Positions 11,116-23,849 are shown, counted from the stretch's first letter. The stretch is DNA of 64,000 bases from Hericium rajendrae (GCA_033439255.1 JAVRDV010000017.1:310001-374000); one strand, 5' to 3'. Notes: generated from the sequence alone by a model not told the origin. Made by a program: numbers and translations.

Positions 11116-11924
11116 AAATATGTCACTGATATATAAGGCTATGTTGACTATATAGCTTTCCTAGGTCCATAGCTGTCCTCTTTTATATATAGCAGTCTCA
11201 TAGCAGTCAAGCAATCTATGCTAGGCTATTATAGCTTATCATAGCTATCATAGCATAAGGTATAAGCTATCATAGCTACTATAGCTACCATAGCATTGAG
11301 CATAAGCTATCATAGCTAACATAGTCATTGTAGTATAGGATAGCTATAGAAGCTATGCTAATAATATGTTATCTCAGCACATAGCAAAAACAATACTATA
11401 AGTCTCATAGCTATATTTTAAAATTACAACATCAAAATTTGAAAGACATTATAAATTTCATATAATTTTATTACATAATGCTATTATACTACAAAGATTA
11501 CTAGTTAACTACAAGAAGAACAAATCTATAATAACTTCAAAAAGCAAAGATATAAATAAAACAAAATAAAAACAAGGTATTAGCATTAAAACATAACAAA
11601 GATAATAAAAAGAAGCTTATCAAACTAACAGAAAAGTGAAAATCTAGAAGATAATTTGAAGACATCAGTGTGAAGACATAACACTACTTATCTAGTAAGC
11701 ATACAAAGGTACTAACAAGTAACAAAGATATAAGTATAAGACAAAAAAAAACGGAGAGTAAAAGCTTACTTTAAAAGAGATACCAGCGACGAGCAAGCAA
11801 GCATCGATGATGAGCGAGCAAGCATCGATGACGAGCGAGCATGCATCGATGATGAGTGAGCATGCATCGATGACAAGCGAGCAAGGAACGTCGATGAAGC
11901 GTCGACGTGGCAAGACAGGGACGT
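11115..11924 (-). mobile_element. TATAGC-repeat element, copy 3 (partial)
   Basis: From 11,125 to 11,400 the DNA is packed with TATAGCTATCATAGC-type words. AT-rich DNA follows (11,400-11,760), then a 5-prime leader-like segment (11,760-11,924) containing CTTGCCACGTCGACG on the minus strand. The same succession occurs in the other copies at 52.0-52.8 kb and 63.5-64.0 kb, where a TATATAAGG box precedes the leader. Here the box is missing because KDZ-A inserted at 11,925 or because the distal part was lost. A GTAAGC donor at about 11,768 reads leftwards toward the TTTCTCAG acceptor of the gene at 11,115, so this copy also lies at an intron position. Confidence 0.5.
11785..11885 (-). repeat. 24-bp tandem repeat in leader
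   Basis: Four to five imperfect copies of a GAGCGAGCATGCATCGATGA-type unit of about 24 bp within the leader-like part of the TATAGC element. The other two copies of the element have only one or two such units at this place, so the array expanded in this copy. Confidence 0.65.
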
Positions 11925-11932
11925 CAGCTGGT
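11925..11932 (+). repeat. Target-site duplication of KDZ-A, left
   Basis: CAGCTGGT here is repeated exactly at 37,304-37,311, immediately outside the inverted termini. An 8-bp duplication is the length also seen for KDZ-B. Confidence 0.75.
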
Positions 11933-12395
11933 TTTCTTGATCCATCCCACAAGTTGTAAGGGATCATGGATCGATCTGACCCATGAGTTGTAGGGGGGTT
12001 ATAGAGGGCATAGAAATGGAATCCGATACCTTATACATGTAGATACTACTACCATCTGATAGGAATCCAATCCAATCCAATCCGAGTTTGTGCAGAAAAA
12101 TATCAGGCATATGAGGTTAGGACAACCATCAGATTAATCCATTCAAATCCGATGTAATTTGAGTCAATCCTAACTACATACTTAGCATATCGGTTTCAAT
12201 CCAATCCAATCCCATCCTTCCCTCAAATCTCAATCCCATGCTCAAATCTCAATCCCATGCTCAAATACATAAACCATAAACAATCCATCCGATCCCATCC
12301 ATGTAGCAATCCGATGGCATGTAATCTTATCCATCACTCTCATCTATCTACTGGTGTCGAAATCCTATCCGATCTCATCCATCTAGATCTAGGGA
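11933..12395 (+). repeat. KDZ-A left terminal inverted repeat
   Basis: Matches the reverse complement of about 36,845-37,303. Alignment is near perfect from CCATCCCACAAGTTG (11,942) through the CCAATCCAATCC short repeats to about 12,320 and weaker to about 12,395. The outermost 9-17 bases differ in length between the ends. The inner, weaker part corresponds to the C-terminal coding region of the transposase on the other side. Confidence 0.75.
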
Positions 12396-12679
12396 TAATC
12401 AGTAATCGAATCTGTCATAATCCTAGCAGATATATAGGCAATTTAAGTAATACAAACCGATGAATAATCCCACTATCCAATCGGATAACGACTCCTGGCA
12501 TTTGCATCGACATACACATATGCACATATGGAACATACTACATGGCAGGAAGGCACAGTGATATACTCCTTGAGCCGTCATCGCTCTGTATCACGAACTT
12601 TACAAGCTATCAAGCCCTTTTTGCATTCCTAGGAAGAGCATTTGTCAGACACAACTCAATGTCATTGGCTAAAGTACCA

Positions 12680-14971
12680 CTTACCGTGTTGACCGGCGAG
12701 GAGTAGAGACCTTTCCACTTTTCGTGCCCTTCTTCTCTGCAGCACCCGTTCGAGGTTGTTTCGAGGTTGTCATTCTGCTAATGAAGCATGTCAATCATCA
12801 TAGGTCCGAAAATCTGCGAAAGAGGATACATACGTGTTTGAAGTCTTCGTCGATAATCGTGTCCTCTTTGCAGGTGGTGCGGGTTCAATATCCTGGACAT
12901 CTTTCCCCTTACGCTTTGCAGCCCTTGTACTTGTCGAAGGCCCACTGGGTGATGCGGCAGCTGCTTTAGCTTGACGCCTGGTAGAGGTGCTGACATCCTT
13001 GCTGGGGCGAGTGGCAGTCTTCACGGTCTTCGGGCGTTGAACGCTAGGTTGATGGATGTGGTCGCTCCCTTCATCGTCTTCCTCTTCCTCTTCGTCACCG
13101 TCGGCAGCGTCATCTTCCTCCCCACTGCCCTGGTCACCCTGTACTTCATCGTCACCCCCTTCGCTGTCCTTGTTCTCTGCCCCCTCATCCTCGCCTTCCC
13201 CCCGCTCATCCGTGATCAGGTCCTCGGTCTGATTGCACGAGGAGTCTAGCAAACCATCCACTTCTTCCAACTCTTCCGACTGGTTGTTGGTCGTAGTCCC
13301 TGCGATCTCTTCACTTGCAGACCGTCCACGTCGGGCACGAGGTCCACGTCGCACCGTAGGTGGCGAGGAAGCTGCCAGTTTCGTCCCAGTCTTGCCAAGA
13401 GGCAGAGGCTCCTGCGTTGTAGGTTGAACACGTGACTGAGCAGTCACTGGTGGCAGGGAGCATGCTGATGCATTGACAGGGCGAGGGCGTGGTGGTGAGA
13501 CGTTGCGTGGTGGTGAGCTTCCCATATCATGCCTATCACCCCCACCCAGGCCGAGCAGCTGACGACCCTCGTTCTCAATAAGGAACGTGATAGGAAATGG
13601 CTCGTCGGTGGGGGCACCTTGGACAAGGTCAGCCAACTCAAATACGTCGCGCGGAATCATTTCAGAGGGCTGGATATTCTTGAAATGACGAAAGATCGCC
13701 GTATTTGCTAGAAAGGCCGCCCGGTGGTCGTTGATGAGTGTCCAAGGCACGTTCTTGGACACGGATGGGATTCCGCAACGTGCTGTGAGAAGTATCAGAA
13801 TCTATAGACAACCCTCATGATGAAAAAACATACCCCATAACCCTATAAGCACCTCCTCCATGACCTTAGCTAGATCCTTAGAAGTGATTGTGTCCATGTC
13901 TAACACAGGAAGGATAGGACGGCCACTCTCATCGAATTGAACCGTGTGCGACGACACAGCTTCTTGATCTTCAACATGGTGGACTAGCGACACTGTGAAC
14001 ATAATGCCTGGAACATGACCGATGTACGTACCTGGAAGGACCTCCTCCGCCCATTCTTTGAACACTTTTCGAAATCCATTCTTGTAATTGTCGATCTTGT
14101 CCACCCCGAAAGCGGTCGGGCCGTCGTGGACCGAGGTACTGCCGAACGTATTCATCAGAGTTGCACACTTGAAACGAACTGAGCACACGTACTGGAAAGT
14201 TTTCACCCTTCCGTCGGCATTCCTATACGCGCCCTGAACGAAGAAAGCTACATCGCCGTGTTGGTTCCAATCGTAACCGCCCAACGAGGCGAGCGTGGTT
14301 GCGACAGCTGTAAGGATGTCATCTTGGTTGCTATCACACGAAGAAAACTGTTAATCAGTGTAATAACAAAGAATGAATATGCTACTTACTCATAGATATG
14401 TTTGACCGGCGGAGGGTTGTTGTGCTCCTCGTTCTTTACTGCGGCCTTTGCATGCCATTCTTCTTTTTCCGCAGCTGTAAGTGCATCCCATTGCTCCTTG
14501 CTCACTTGCCTCCATAACTTCAGGTTGTCATGTTCTCCGGTCGCAAGGCGCACGTTCTGCATTTCCTCGCGGATGTGGACGGCTTCTGCAATGCGAAAAA
14601 GGAACTCGCCATTCGTGGCTTTCGGTTTCTTCGGGGCCTTCATTGCGATCGGCTTGGTTTTGCCAGCTTTTGAGGCTTGATTGTAGAACCAGCATTTGAG
14701 TTTCTGTGCGATATAGTGTCATGTCATATCAACATAGATACAACTGAAACGCGTACCTCCAGGACTTCTGTACGGCTTGAGTTCGCCATGAACTTCGTCT
14801 GAAACTGGTCCAGGACGTTAGCTTGCACCCATTGAGACTTGGCGCCCTTCGCAAGTTCGCCATCTTGCAACGCAAGAAAATCGGGGAGGTACTTCTGTAG
14901 CCAGGCCTTATGCTCCGTGGTAAGGGTCTCAGCCTTGACTACACTGCTTTTGTCGACGCTGGTTGAAACCA
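12680..14971 (-). CDS. KDZ-A accessory protein with WFxN motif
   Basis: Reading leftwards: exon 1 (MVSTSVDK..., ATG at 14,971) has a helical segment WLQKYLPDFLALQDGEL...W. A GT-AG intron follows. Exon 2 has KLKCWFYNQASK and then KLWRQVSKEQWDALTAAEKEEW, reminiscent of an HMG-box or of a homeodomain-like recognition helix followed by a helix pair. Exon 3 contains GGYDWNQHGDVAFF and VDKIDNYKNGF. Exon 4 (12,791-13,765) is long with an extended acidic tract and basic clusters. A last small basic exon probably follows after an intron at about 12,730-12,790. The architecture parallels the KDZ-B gene at 31,281-34,220, which starts YLEGFLPEF...W and RIKVWFNNHTRG. I infer a nuclear DNA-binding partner of the transposase. 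I recognise no named family. Confidence 0.65.
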
Positions 14972-15129
14972 TGGCGAGATAGGATTGGCTGAGGGACTTA
15001 TGGGGGTGTGGGAGGGCGAAAGAGAAGCGGACACAGTACCGCCGTCCGATCTTTATATCTAAAACCATCGGGTTATTGTTCGCAGTCAATGCCCAAATCG
15101 ATTGGAAATACCATCGCTTTCTATTCAAT

Positions 15130-15480
15130 AAGTTTGCGTCAGTGGCACTGTCAATGCGTCCATGAGGCGGGTGGTGCTGTGGACTACTATCTCGCAGATA
15201 ATTCAGTCTACACGAGGCAAGACAACAGTCACGCACCTTTGTCTGTTCATCGTGAATGCTGATCCGTTCAATAAGGTATCTGTCAGTGACGCTAACGGTT
15301 ATCGGTTCACACACGAGGCGGCGTAGCGCTGTGGACAGTCCGATAGATAAGTATCAGTCCACACGAGGCAGAACAATGACCGCGCACCTTTGTCCGAAGA
15401 TCCGTTCGTCGTGAACGTCAATCCGTCCATGGTGCGCTTCAGTGGATCCGAGATAACAATGGCTAGGAACGCTGATGGGT
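15130..15480 (-). promoter_or_regulatory. Duplicated promoter-like segment
   Basis: Upstream of the accessory gene start at 14,971, two direct copies of a roughly 165-bp unit contain CACGAGGCA...ACAA...CGCACCTTTGTC and ATCCGTTC words. Copy one is about 15,150-15,300 and copy two about 15,315-15,450. Their position suggests a duplicated promoter or activator region. No TATA box is obvious. Confidence 0.4.
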
Positions 15481-15698
15481 GAAACCCGTTCCAATCTCCG
15501 AGACCCAATCCTCAATCCCAATCAATCCATGGATGTCTTGAGGTTGCACGGGACAAAGGGTATGATACATCTGCAAATCTGCCAGACATAACACATTCAG
15601 TTTGAGTAAGCCACTCTGGGGGGAGATGCACCGATCATCATGTAATGTAAAGACTTTTCAAACATGCACAGATGTAAACGAAACAATACAGGATTTTA

Positions 15699-16990
15699 CT
15701 AATGACGCAATACTCTATCCAACGGAGACGATAGTAAAGGTGGGGACGACGATCTGAAATCGGGCAGGGTGCGCGAACCGCGTGCACCCAGATCCCGGGG
15801 CAATCCTTCATCCAGTACATGCTGTGTGTGCTCTGCCCAATCAATCATGGTCTTGACACCGCGGGCACGCAAGAGCACTAAAGCGCCATCGCGCACCGAC
15901 AGAGGTGTATCCCAGCGCAGGGAAAGCCACTGATGCTTGGTTTCCGCATAGCGTTCCACCGGTCCGTCTAGGCCAATCTGCCCCACAGCCATCTTGTGAT
16001 CATCCAAAACAAGACGTTTCCCCCGTCGGGCAGAGACGGCGACATATGAGGGGGGATGGAGATCCTAAGGATGGGTCAGTGACATAGACAGAATGAGATA
16101 ATGCGGTAAACGAACGGAATACCATGCCATGATGGTCACAATGACGTTGTTGTCGAGATCGTTCGGGGCGTCGACAACACGACTGGACCCACTCTCCATG
16201 TCGCGAGGGGCCGTAACTCTTGACTTGTTTGACCGGGTTCCCTCAGCACGAGAAACCTCGTCTTCGTTATCAGAACCAGGAATCGAGTTGTCCTCCAGCG
16301 TAGCATGACCAGAATGGCATCTTTGTGCTAGCTTTGCACGCGTAGCAGACAGCGTATCGCAGAATTCAATGTCAGAGTCACTTTCAATGTCCTGCGTGGA
16401 TGAGGAAGGCCCAGTAGCCGTTGAGCGTGCGTTTCCGGGAGTAGCAGCTCTCTCCAGGGAGGGTTGAATCTGATTCCGCGCCTTGGGCTCTAGCTCGGCT
16501 CTGATGAGCCACCATGACGTGAGTGGTTCACTCCGGAGAATGAGATCTGGTGATAGACGAGGCGACAGCCATTGAAAGCATCGTCGTTCGCCGCTACCTT
16601 CGACGGGTATGCACTGCGAAAAAGTAAGCAAAGGCGAGAAAAGAGCTGGGCTGGACTTACAATTTGGTACCAACGTCCCGCATCCATAATATCTCCTCCT
16701 CCCACCGACATGTAAGGGCCAGTGATTCTGTAGCCCGCATGGGTGTGTCTAGTTCTATCTACTGGAGGCTGCTTGGGAGCCAATTGCTCGAGGCCAGCGC
16801 GAATTCGAAGCGCATTCTGTTTCCGCTTCTCGGTCTTGGTGCCTATCAAGGTCGAATCCGCGTCGGTTTTGGGAGTCCTTGGGCCCTTGAGACGCGCCGC
16901 TTTGCGTGCACTTGCCAAGGGCGTACGCGCATAAGGGGTCGATGGAGGAGCAAGAGAAGACTTAGTATGCGTAGAGGGAGTCCTGGGCAT
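15699..16990 (-). CDS. KDZ-A accessory protein 2, unknown
   Basis: The ATG at 16,990 opens a basic, Pro/Thr-rich N-terminus (MPRTPSTHTK...) with SARKAARLKGPRTPK, followed by EKRKQNALRIRAGLEQL and GYRITGPYMSVGGGD...RWYQI. After a short intron (about 16,611-16,660) a second exon carries SWWLIRAELEP and a long acidic Ser-rich region. After another intron the last exon holds a compact domain (VGQIGLDGPVE, WLSLRWDTPLSVRDGALVLLRARG). The stop is near 15,699. The basic start suggests nuclear location. It lies in the same orientation as the flanking genes within KDZ-A and is therefore probably mobilised with it. I do not recognise the family. Confidence 0.6.
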
Positions 16991-17252
16991 ATCGGTGCAA
17001 CAGATTTCATTCCAAGCTCATTCAGCGTTTATATAACTGTGATTCTCGTGTAGATCATCTGAGGTGGCGTGCAGTCAGTGAAACTTATTGTCCTGTGGGG
17101 CTGAAATGACTTAGCTTTGACTTGGCTTGTGCCCACCGGATAGAAAGAACATGCCACACGAACAAAGGATTATCATGACAAATACAGATTAAGACGGCAA
17201 TGACGACAGGGTCCAAGCAAATGCGACGAAAAGTAACAAGGATAATAATGGG

Positions 17253-19313
17253 TTACTTGGAACCAGAGCGATGACGGAGACAGCGAATCCCTTGCGTAGG
17301 AGGTGCAGGAAGTAAAGGTGGAGGGAGATAACCTAGATTCTTAATGAAACTTTGGATGTAGAACGTCAGTAACTGTCGCTCCACGCTCAAGAACGTCTTC
17401 TCGTCCAGATTTTCCAAGCGCACAATCCGCATATAAATCACCCTCTGCCATTTCTCCAGATCAAATCCAGGCCAATACTGCAAGAAACCCCGCATTGCCC
17501 CAACCCACTTTCTGCGCCTGTCCCAATCGAGTTCATACAGAGCCTTGCTACAGTCATCTGTCCATGCAAGGAAAATCTTGACAGAGGATGTCACGGCACT
17601 ATGGTCCGCAGATGACAGATTGACATATTTGGTGTGGATTAACTCGAGATCTGCTTTGATGGTCTGGTGGACAAGATGATACAACAATGCGTAGCGGATG
17701 TCAGGGTCATTTGCGGCCTCATTGTCCATGGCGCAGCCACAATCCAAGGTCGAGATCACTAGATCGGGATCTGCAAGGACAGCCTGGTTATCGGGTCCGA
17801 AGATGGTGCTGCCGCCGTATACCCAAAAACGTTCATCGTCATACTGAGGGTCTACAGCCGGATCGAACTTGTCACCAAGAACAGGCCATTGTAACTTCCA
17901 GTACGCGTGGCCGAGAACACGTTTCCAGTCGCGCGTGTCGAGCCCAGGAGTGCCGCGAACAGAGAATTTGTCAAGGGCATGCCGTAGAAGGAGAGCGTGA
18001 CGAAAAACGTGGTTTGATTGTCGGGGGAGACACCCCAAAAGAGATGGAAGGGAGGGACCTTGAAGAGACGTGAGGTGCCCGCATCTGCGATAGTGGTAGG
18101 ATCCACCATATACATCGCATTGCGATAGATCTCGACCGGACGACACATCCATGAGAGCGGGTCAGATGTGTTGTACCAGCGCCGCCATTCGTTATGTTTG
18201 ATGTCCGGCTTAGGATGTCGTGACTGCGCTGAAGACATCAATAAGCAACAGAAAGCGTCAAGACTTGTAAAAACATACCGATGGACGTTCGCTCTCGCTT
18301 GTTGAGAACTCCCTTATATTCATCCGTTGGGTTGAATTGGTCATCACGAGGAGCGCATCCCCTCGCTGCAGACTCAAAATTCCGTGCGTCCTTCACGAGG
18401 GGAGGGTACCACCAATGAGGTCCATTATGCTTGAACGTTGCTTCAGGCCATGGAGCCAACTTGCATCGAACGTCGCGTGGAGCCATTTGGACTATTCTCG
18501 CCGAGTCTAGTATCCATTCATTGGCCTTGAGAATGATATAAGCGGATACACCCAGCTTGGCCAAACCAAGGTACACTACAAGGTCTGGTGCATAAACACC
18601 TCTGGTTTTACCGCGGCGCTCCCGAACAGTGAGACTCTCCATCCGTATAGATTCCAGCACTTGGCAGTCGGACCACCACTCCTCGAAGGCAACAAGCTCC
18701 AGAAGAGCGTGCTGCAGGTGACGGAAAACCACAACAAATTCGCGCCAGGCTTGGACACCGTTCTTGAGCATCTCATAGCAATCTAGAGCTCGCGAGCATG
18801 CATTGTGGGGCAGCGCGATGTGTTCCATCCCTGCTGTAGCCTGGACGATGAGAAAGATCCGCCTCGTCATTTCGCTGGCCCATTCCCATTCTTGACAAAA
18901 GATAGCGAGGACGGAGGATTCGGCAACGTGTTTTTGATGATCTTCAGGGTGTGAGATCCACAGCTCTTTAGAAACGGCCCGACCCAAAACTGCATGATGT
19001 TCGGCTGAATTAAGAAATACGACAGGGATATAGGCTAGGTAGGGGGCCGACACATCGAACACTTGAGGTAGGCGCGTCCACTCATATCCTCCCCATAACC
19101 CATCTAGCTGAAGTTGAGGTGTGGCGGACGTGTCCAAGGGCACGGGGATCATACGTGTATTTGCGGCGGCAATAACTTCATTGGATGATTGCAGGGGTGT
19201 CCAGGACGAGTACGGAAAGGAAAAGACCTACGAAAACAAAGTTGTATTATATGTTATATCCATGCTACCAAATGGAATAGGGAACGCACCTTAGCAGGAC
19301 GAGAAGAGGCCAT
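17253..19313 (-). CDS. KDZ-A accessory protein 3, unknown
   Basis: The ATG at 19,313 (MASSRPAK) is followed by an intron (about 19,225-19,290) and then a long open region with a tryptophan-rich helical composition (GGYEWTRLPQVFD, LWISHPEDHQKH, EWEWASEMTRR). A later exon has RHPKPDIKHNEWRRWYNTSDP, then FWGVSPDNQTTFFV, RDWKRVLGHAYWKLQWPVLG, STLDCGCAMDNEAAND and a C-terminal helical domain ending at 17,253. The estimated length exceeds 600 residues. No catalytic motif stands out. It is transcribed divergently from the transposase across the duplicated promoter region at 19.3-20.4 kb, which would allow co-expression. I have seen similar long hypothetical proteins in Agaricomycetes but know no function. 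Confidence 0.65.
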
Positions 19314-19320
19314 TGTCCAG

Positions 19321-20420
19321 GTGGAAATGACAGGGGTACGGAAACCAAAGGGGTAACGAAACGAGTATGTAAAAAAGGTGCATCCACCCCTACACAGCGT
19401 ACAGCAAGTTGTGCTCACGAATACCGCAGAGGGTTGGAGCGACAGGTCTGCTATACGCCAGGGCTTCAACACGAAAGAAAAAAAAGCCGAGGCCAAGATA
19501 TTAGGCCGGGAGAGTGGGGTTGTGCCAATCAGCAGATCCTTGCGGCGGACAAATGTTGCCTGACCGCAAGGGAGTCCACTGAAATGGCAAAGAGTCAGGT
19601 CCGGGGAAGGAATGGGAACAAAACACGACGTGAGTCTGAAAAAGAAGTCAAACGGAAATGGAGAGAGTGAGATAAATATGCTTACCGGTACTGTACCTTG
19701 AGAGAGACTCGCAGCTCTCGCTCGAGTATGCTGGTTGCCATGAAGGCAGAGTTGGTGTGGTTTGGTTGGGAGGCGAAGGCGTGAGAATGGTGACATAAGC
19801 AACTAGCAAGCCACTGTCCGGGCAGTTGCGGGTTGGTTGTGGGACTGTCAGTTCCGTCAGTGCGTGTACGTGTCAACGACTTCATCAATTGCCAGGAGCT
19901 CGTGCGCAGACGATCGTTGTGCTCGATACAGGTGAGTATTGATTTTTTTTTTGCTTCTGACTGGCATATTAGGTACACTGTTTGCTCCCCACCCGCTCCC
20001 CGGACCCGACTCTTCGCCATTTCAGTGGACTCCCTTGCGGTCAGGCAACGTTTGTCCGCTGCAAGGATCTGCTAATTGGCACAACCCCACTCTCCCGGCC
20101 TAATATCTTGGCTTCGGCTTTTTTTTTCTTTTCATGTTGAAGCCCTGGCGTATAGCAGACCTGTCGCTCCAACCCTCCGCGGTATTCGTGAGCACGACTT
20201 GCTGTACGCCGTGTAGGGGTGGATGCACTTTTTTACATACTCGTTTCGTTACCCCTTTGGTTTCATATTCCTTTTGCTTGACTACACTCCACCCGGATTC
20301 GACTCTACGTCATTTCAGTGGACTCCCTTGTGGTCAGGCAATGTCTGTCCGCCGCGAGGATTTGCTGATTGGCACAACCCCGTACTCCCGGCCTAATATC
20401 TTGGTCTCGGCTTTTTTGCT
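19321..20420. promoter_or_regulatory. Inverted duplicated divergent promoter region
   Basis: The segment 19,321-19,580 recurs inverted at about 20,015-20,270 with high identity, including GGAGTCCACTGAAATG and TACTCGTTTCG words and the poly-A/T bridge. A shorter third copy, in the orientation of the second, lies at 20,305-20,415. One copy abuts the start of accessory gene 3 and the others precede the transposase. The simplest reading is that one promoter was copied so that both divergent genes share the same control sequence. Confidence 0.55.
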
Positions 20421-23042
20421 TCGTTGAAGATCCTGCCGCCACTAGAGCACTCGCCCGAAAAGCCCAAGTGACTGGCGGTCGTATGAAGGTATGTCTCATC
20501 TCGATTTCGATTGTGCTGTACTAAATCATTGTTACTAAGTCCACAAGTCACCGAAAATGACCGAGATCTGCGGGTCCACATGCCATAGCCACAACCGTTG
20601 TCGCGTCGCGTCGCGTCAAGTCAAGTCGCGTCAAATCAAGTTGCGTCACCTCGTTGTGGCCACTCTCGCTGTGGCCACATAATAATGGTGCAATAGCTAG
20701 GTGGCGGACGCATTGACATACGGGTATTGTTGCGTTTTCCTCGCTTTTCCATCCCGCCAGGATCTCTATCTATTCCCATATTATAAAATGCCTGTACTGT
20801 GCTGTGTTGCAGCCCCTTCCCATCCTATTGCAATATCTCACTTTCGAGCTGCTTTCCGCATTCTATCCCGATGTCTAAATGACCCCGTGTGACTGGTTGC
20901 ATTGATAGCGACTCGGATGAAGACAACGAAATCGAGATTGGGCTGAACTTCAGTCGCAATCACGGCGCCCGAACGACCTACCATCAGGTCGTATCCCCCA
21001 GAAAGCAGAGAGTTACGAAGACAATGCCTGCGCCAGCGATTCCGGCACCTGACTTCTTGGAGAGCTCGTCGAAAAAGGAGTCAAAGCGGCCGCAGGTACG
21101 TCCATCGCCATTCGTTCCGTCATAAAAGCCTGACTCCATGGATCAGGGCGCGAGCGTGTTGATGAAGGCGTTCATTGACAGCATGCCCCGCATTCAGGAC
21201 ACGATCATTGGTCTCGAATTTGACCCGGCTGTGGAAGAGGACTGCCTCTGTCACCGGGACGCAGCTGCAGCAGTCTATCGATGCCTTGACTGTTGGCAGT
21301 GCCGGCCATCTTGCGGACAATGCATCAAAGCAAGTCACCGACATCATCCGTTCCACAGAATTCAGAAGTGGAATGGTCATTTTTTCGATCGGTCTTCGCT
21401 GAACGACGTAGGGTTTATCATTAGCCTGGGGCATCATGGCCAGCGCTGTCCGAACCGTGCCTTGAACTCTGTAGGCCGTTCTATGGTGGTCGTAGATGTG
21501 GGGGGTATTCATCAGTCCACAATTGAGTTTTGTTGCTGCCGTGATGCGCCTTCAGAACCTTTTCAACTATTGCGGCACCGTCTGTTTCCTGCTACCATGG
21601 ATCTACCTCAGACGGCCTTCACCTTCCATGTCCTGGACGATTTCCACCTCCACACGCTTGCTTCAAAGAAGTCGGTGTACGATCATTATGCTGCGTTGCA
21701 ACGGCACACTGACAATGTATTCCCACAGAACGTTCCGGTAAGATACAACAATTAGAGATTGGCCTTTCTAGTTCCTGACCCGTTGTTAGGATCGTCGTCG
21801 GGAGTTTCAGCGGGTGGGGCGCGTTTGGCGCGCTCTTGCCATGATTCGCCGGGCAGGGCAAGCCCACGGGATGGATGATGTTTTGACATTTCGACGGCGC
21901 AGCTCGTACGCAGTTAGATGTCCTGCATGCATTGAGCCTGGTGTCAACGTGTCCTTGGATGAGTTAGAGAAGATCTCACCCGAAGATATGTTCGTATCTC
22001 ATATTTGCATGTATGGACTGTGCTAATTTGTCTCTTGCGCAGGCATAGGTATACCCTATTTCTGTCTGCCGATGGTAACTTCAGGCTACAACGCAAGATC
22101 AAGGTCGATGATCCCGATGACGTGGAGTTGCTCAAAGGCAACGCATACTTCGTGGAGCGGAGCGGATATAAAGATTACCTGAAAAAAATGGGAATAGCAA
22201 CCGAGGATGAAGTCAGTCTAATGACCATGTTCCAAACTCGTAACACTGACATATGTACAGAGATCTACTTGTGCCCGGCTCAATGTTGTGCGATTACAAA
22301 ACCTTCTCAAGTTCAAACATACAACCGTGAGTGGGGTGGATGCCATCCAGTGCGCGCGGCATGGTTTGTTCTGCCCTCAGGGCATGGTTGACTTGCAGAA
22401 AGGTGAAAGGTACGAGGTCCGCGTCACTGAGATCAGATTCTGGATGCTAATATTCTCGCGCCGCAGATTCTGCAATACTGACTATGCACTTATGTCTGCG
22501 TTGACTGAGTCCACACACGTTCCCTATATCAAATTCAGCTACGACATATTTTGCCAGTACGAAGTAAAGTTCCAGAGTCGAGTGGAAACACATTTCCCCG
22601 AAATGAAGGACATCGCCGCTCGAATCAAAGGGCTGGTGCCCAAGCTGCATATCATGGGACACATCGAAGACTGTCAGCTGCAATACTCATTCAATACCAC
22701 ACCCCATGTCAGCAGGACATTTGGCGAGACGATTGAAACAGCGTGGGCAGAAGGAAACCAGACTGCGGGAAGCACAAAAGAGATGAACGCAGGTCATCGT
22801 CATGATATTTTAGATGATTTTCATGGCTATTGGAATTGGCAGAAGGTCATCTCGATGAGTGAGTCTTGACACCATAATAATGGATACATATTAAATAGAA
22901 TTTATATGACAGCTCGCTTGCTTTTTAAACATCATACAAATGCGGTTGCCATGTATCGTCGGGCAAGTAGTGCGTTTGACGCACTGTGTGCACGACATGG
23001 ACCAGATTTAATTGCTGATTGGTCCGCCATGGACTGCAAGCC

Positions 23043-23050
23043 GGTCGTCG
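23043..23050 (+). repeat. Target-site duplication of KDZ-B, left
   Basis: GGTCGTCG is repeated exactly at 35,521-35,528. Removing the element and one copy restores an uninterrupted KDZ-A reading frame (CKPVVVNGKVTSIY), which strongly supports both the boundaries and the 8-bp length. Confidence 0.9.
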
Positions 23051-23849
23051 AGCTGGGGTGGTCCTAGTAATCACTATATTGCTGGAATAGCAAGGCACAT
23101 GTAGTGATCGTATCAATTGAATGGTGATGTTACTATATTCATTACATTGCAGAAAATATAGTGATCATCTTATGCTCATGGTTTCTTAAAATGTAGTGAT
23201 GCTCCGAGTTACTGTATCACTGGCTTCCAAGGAATATAGTAATCATTTCATAGGGAGGGTCAGTGTATCACTATATTATGCAGGAAATCACTATATACTA
23301 TGTATCTTGCAATACCACTAAGATAGTGATCAACATAGTCATACAAGGCTTAGACATTATAGTAGTAGTTACACTTTGAAGAATATAGTGATCATTTTAT
23401 ACTCATGGTTTTTTGGAATGTAGTGATGCTCCGAGTTACTGTATTACTAGCTTCCAAGGAATATAGTAATCATTCTATAGAGAGGGTCAGTGTATCACTA
23501 TATCATGCAGAGAATCACTATATACTATATATCTTGCAATGCCACTTAGATAGTGATCAATGCAGTCATAAGACTTAGGCATTGTAGTAGTATATCATTG
23601 CTCCAGGAAATATAGTAATGCTGCATTAGGGAGGCTATCAATGATTATATTTGCTGGAAACATCACTATGCAGCTAATTTGTCTGGGTAACGGCCAAATT
23701 CGGGTATTTCCGAAGCCGCCTTTGGCATTGCGACAGGCACACCCCCGATTAGCCTGATCTCTGATGAGATCTGATCCTCCGATCGGGCAATAATACCAGT
23801 ATTTGCTTCCCCACTGCTGCTCCTCCGTTCACCGATCAATACTAGCTGG
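23051..23849 (+). repeat. KDZ-B left terminal inverted repeat
   Basis: Begins with the AGCTGGGGTGGTCCTAG sequence and is filled with ATAGTGATC, ATCACTATA and GTAGTGATG words, apparently in two tandem blocks of about 290 bp (GCTCCGAGTTACTGTAT recurs in both). These words are good candidates for transposase binding sites. The inner GC-richer part ends at CTAGCTGG. Confidence 0.9.

Noticed and set aside
14386-14722. Canonical HMG-box gene
   Set aside because: The Trp-rich helices resemble an HMG box, but the spacing and the preceding WFYNQ motif do not fit the family well enough to name it; described instead as an accessory protein.
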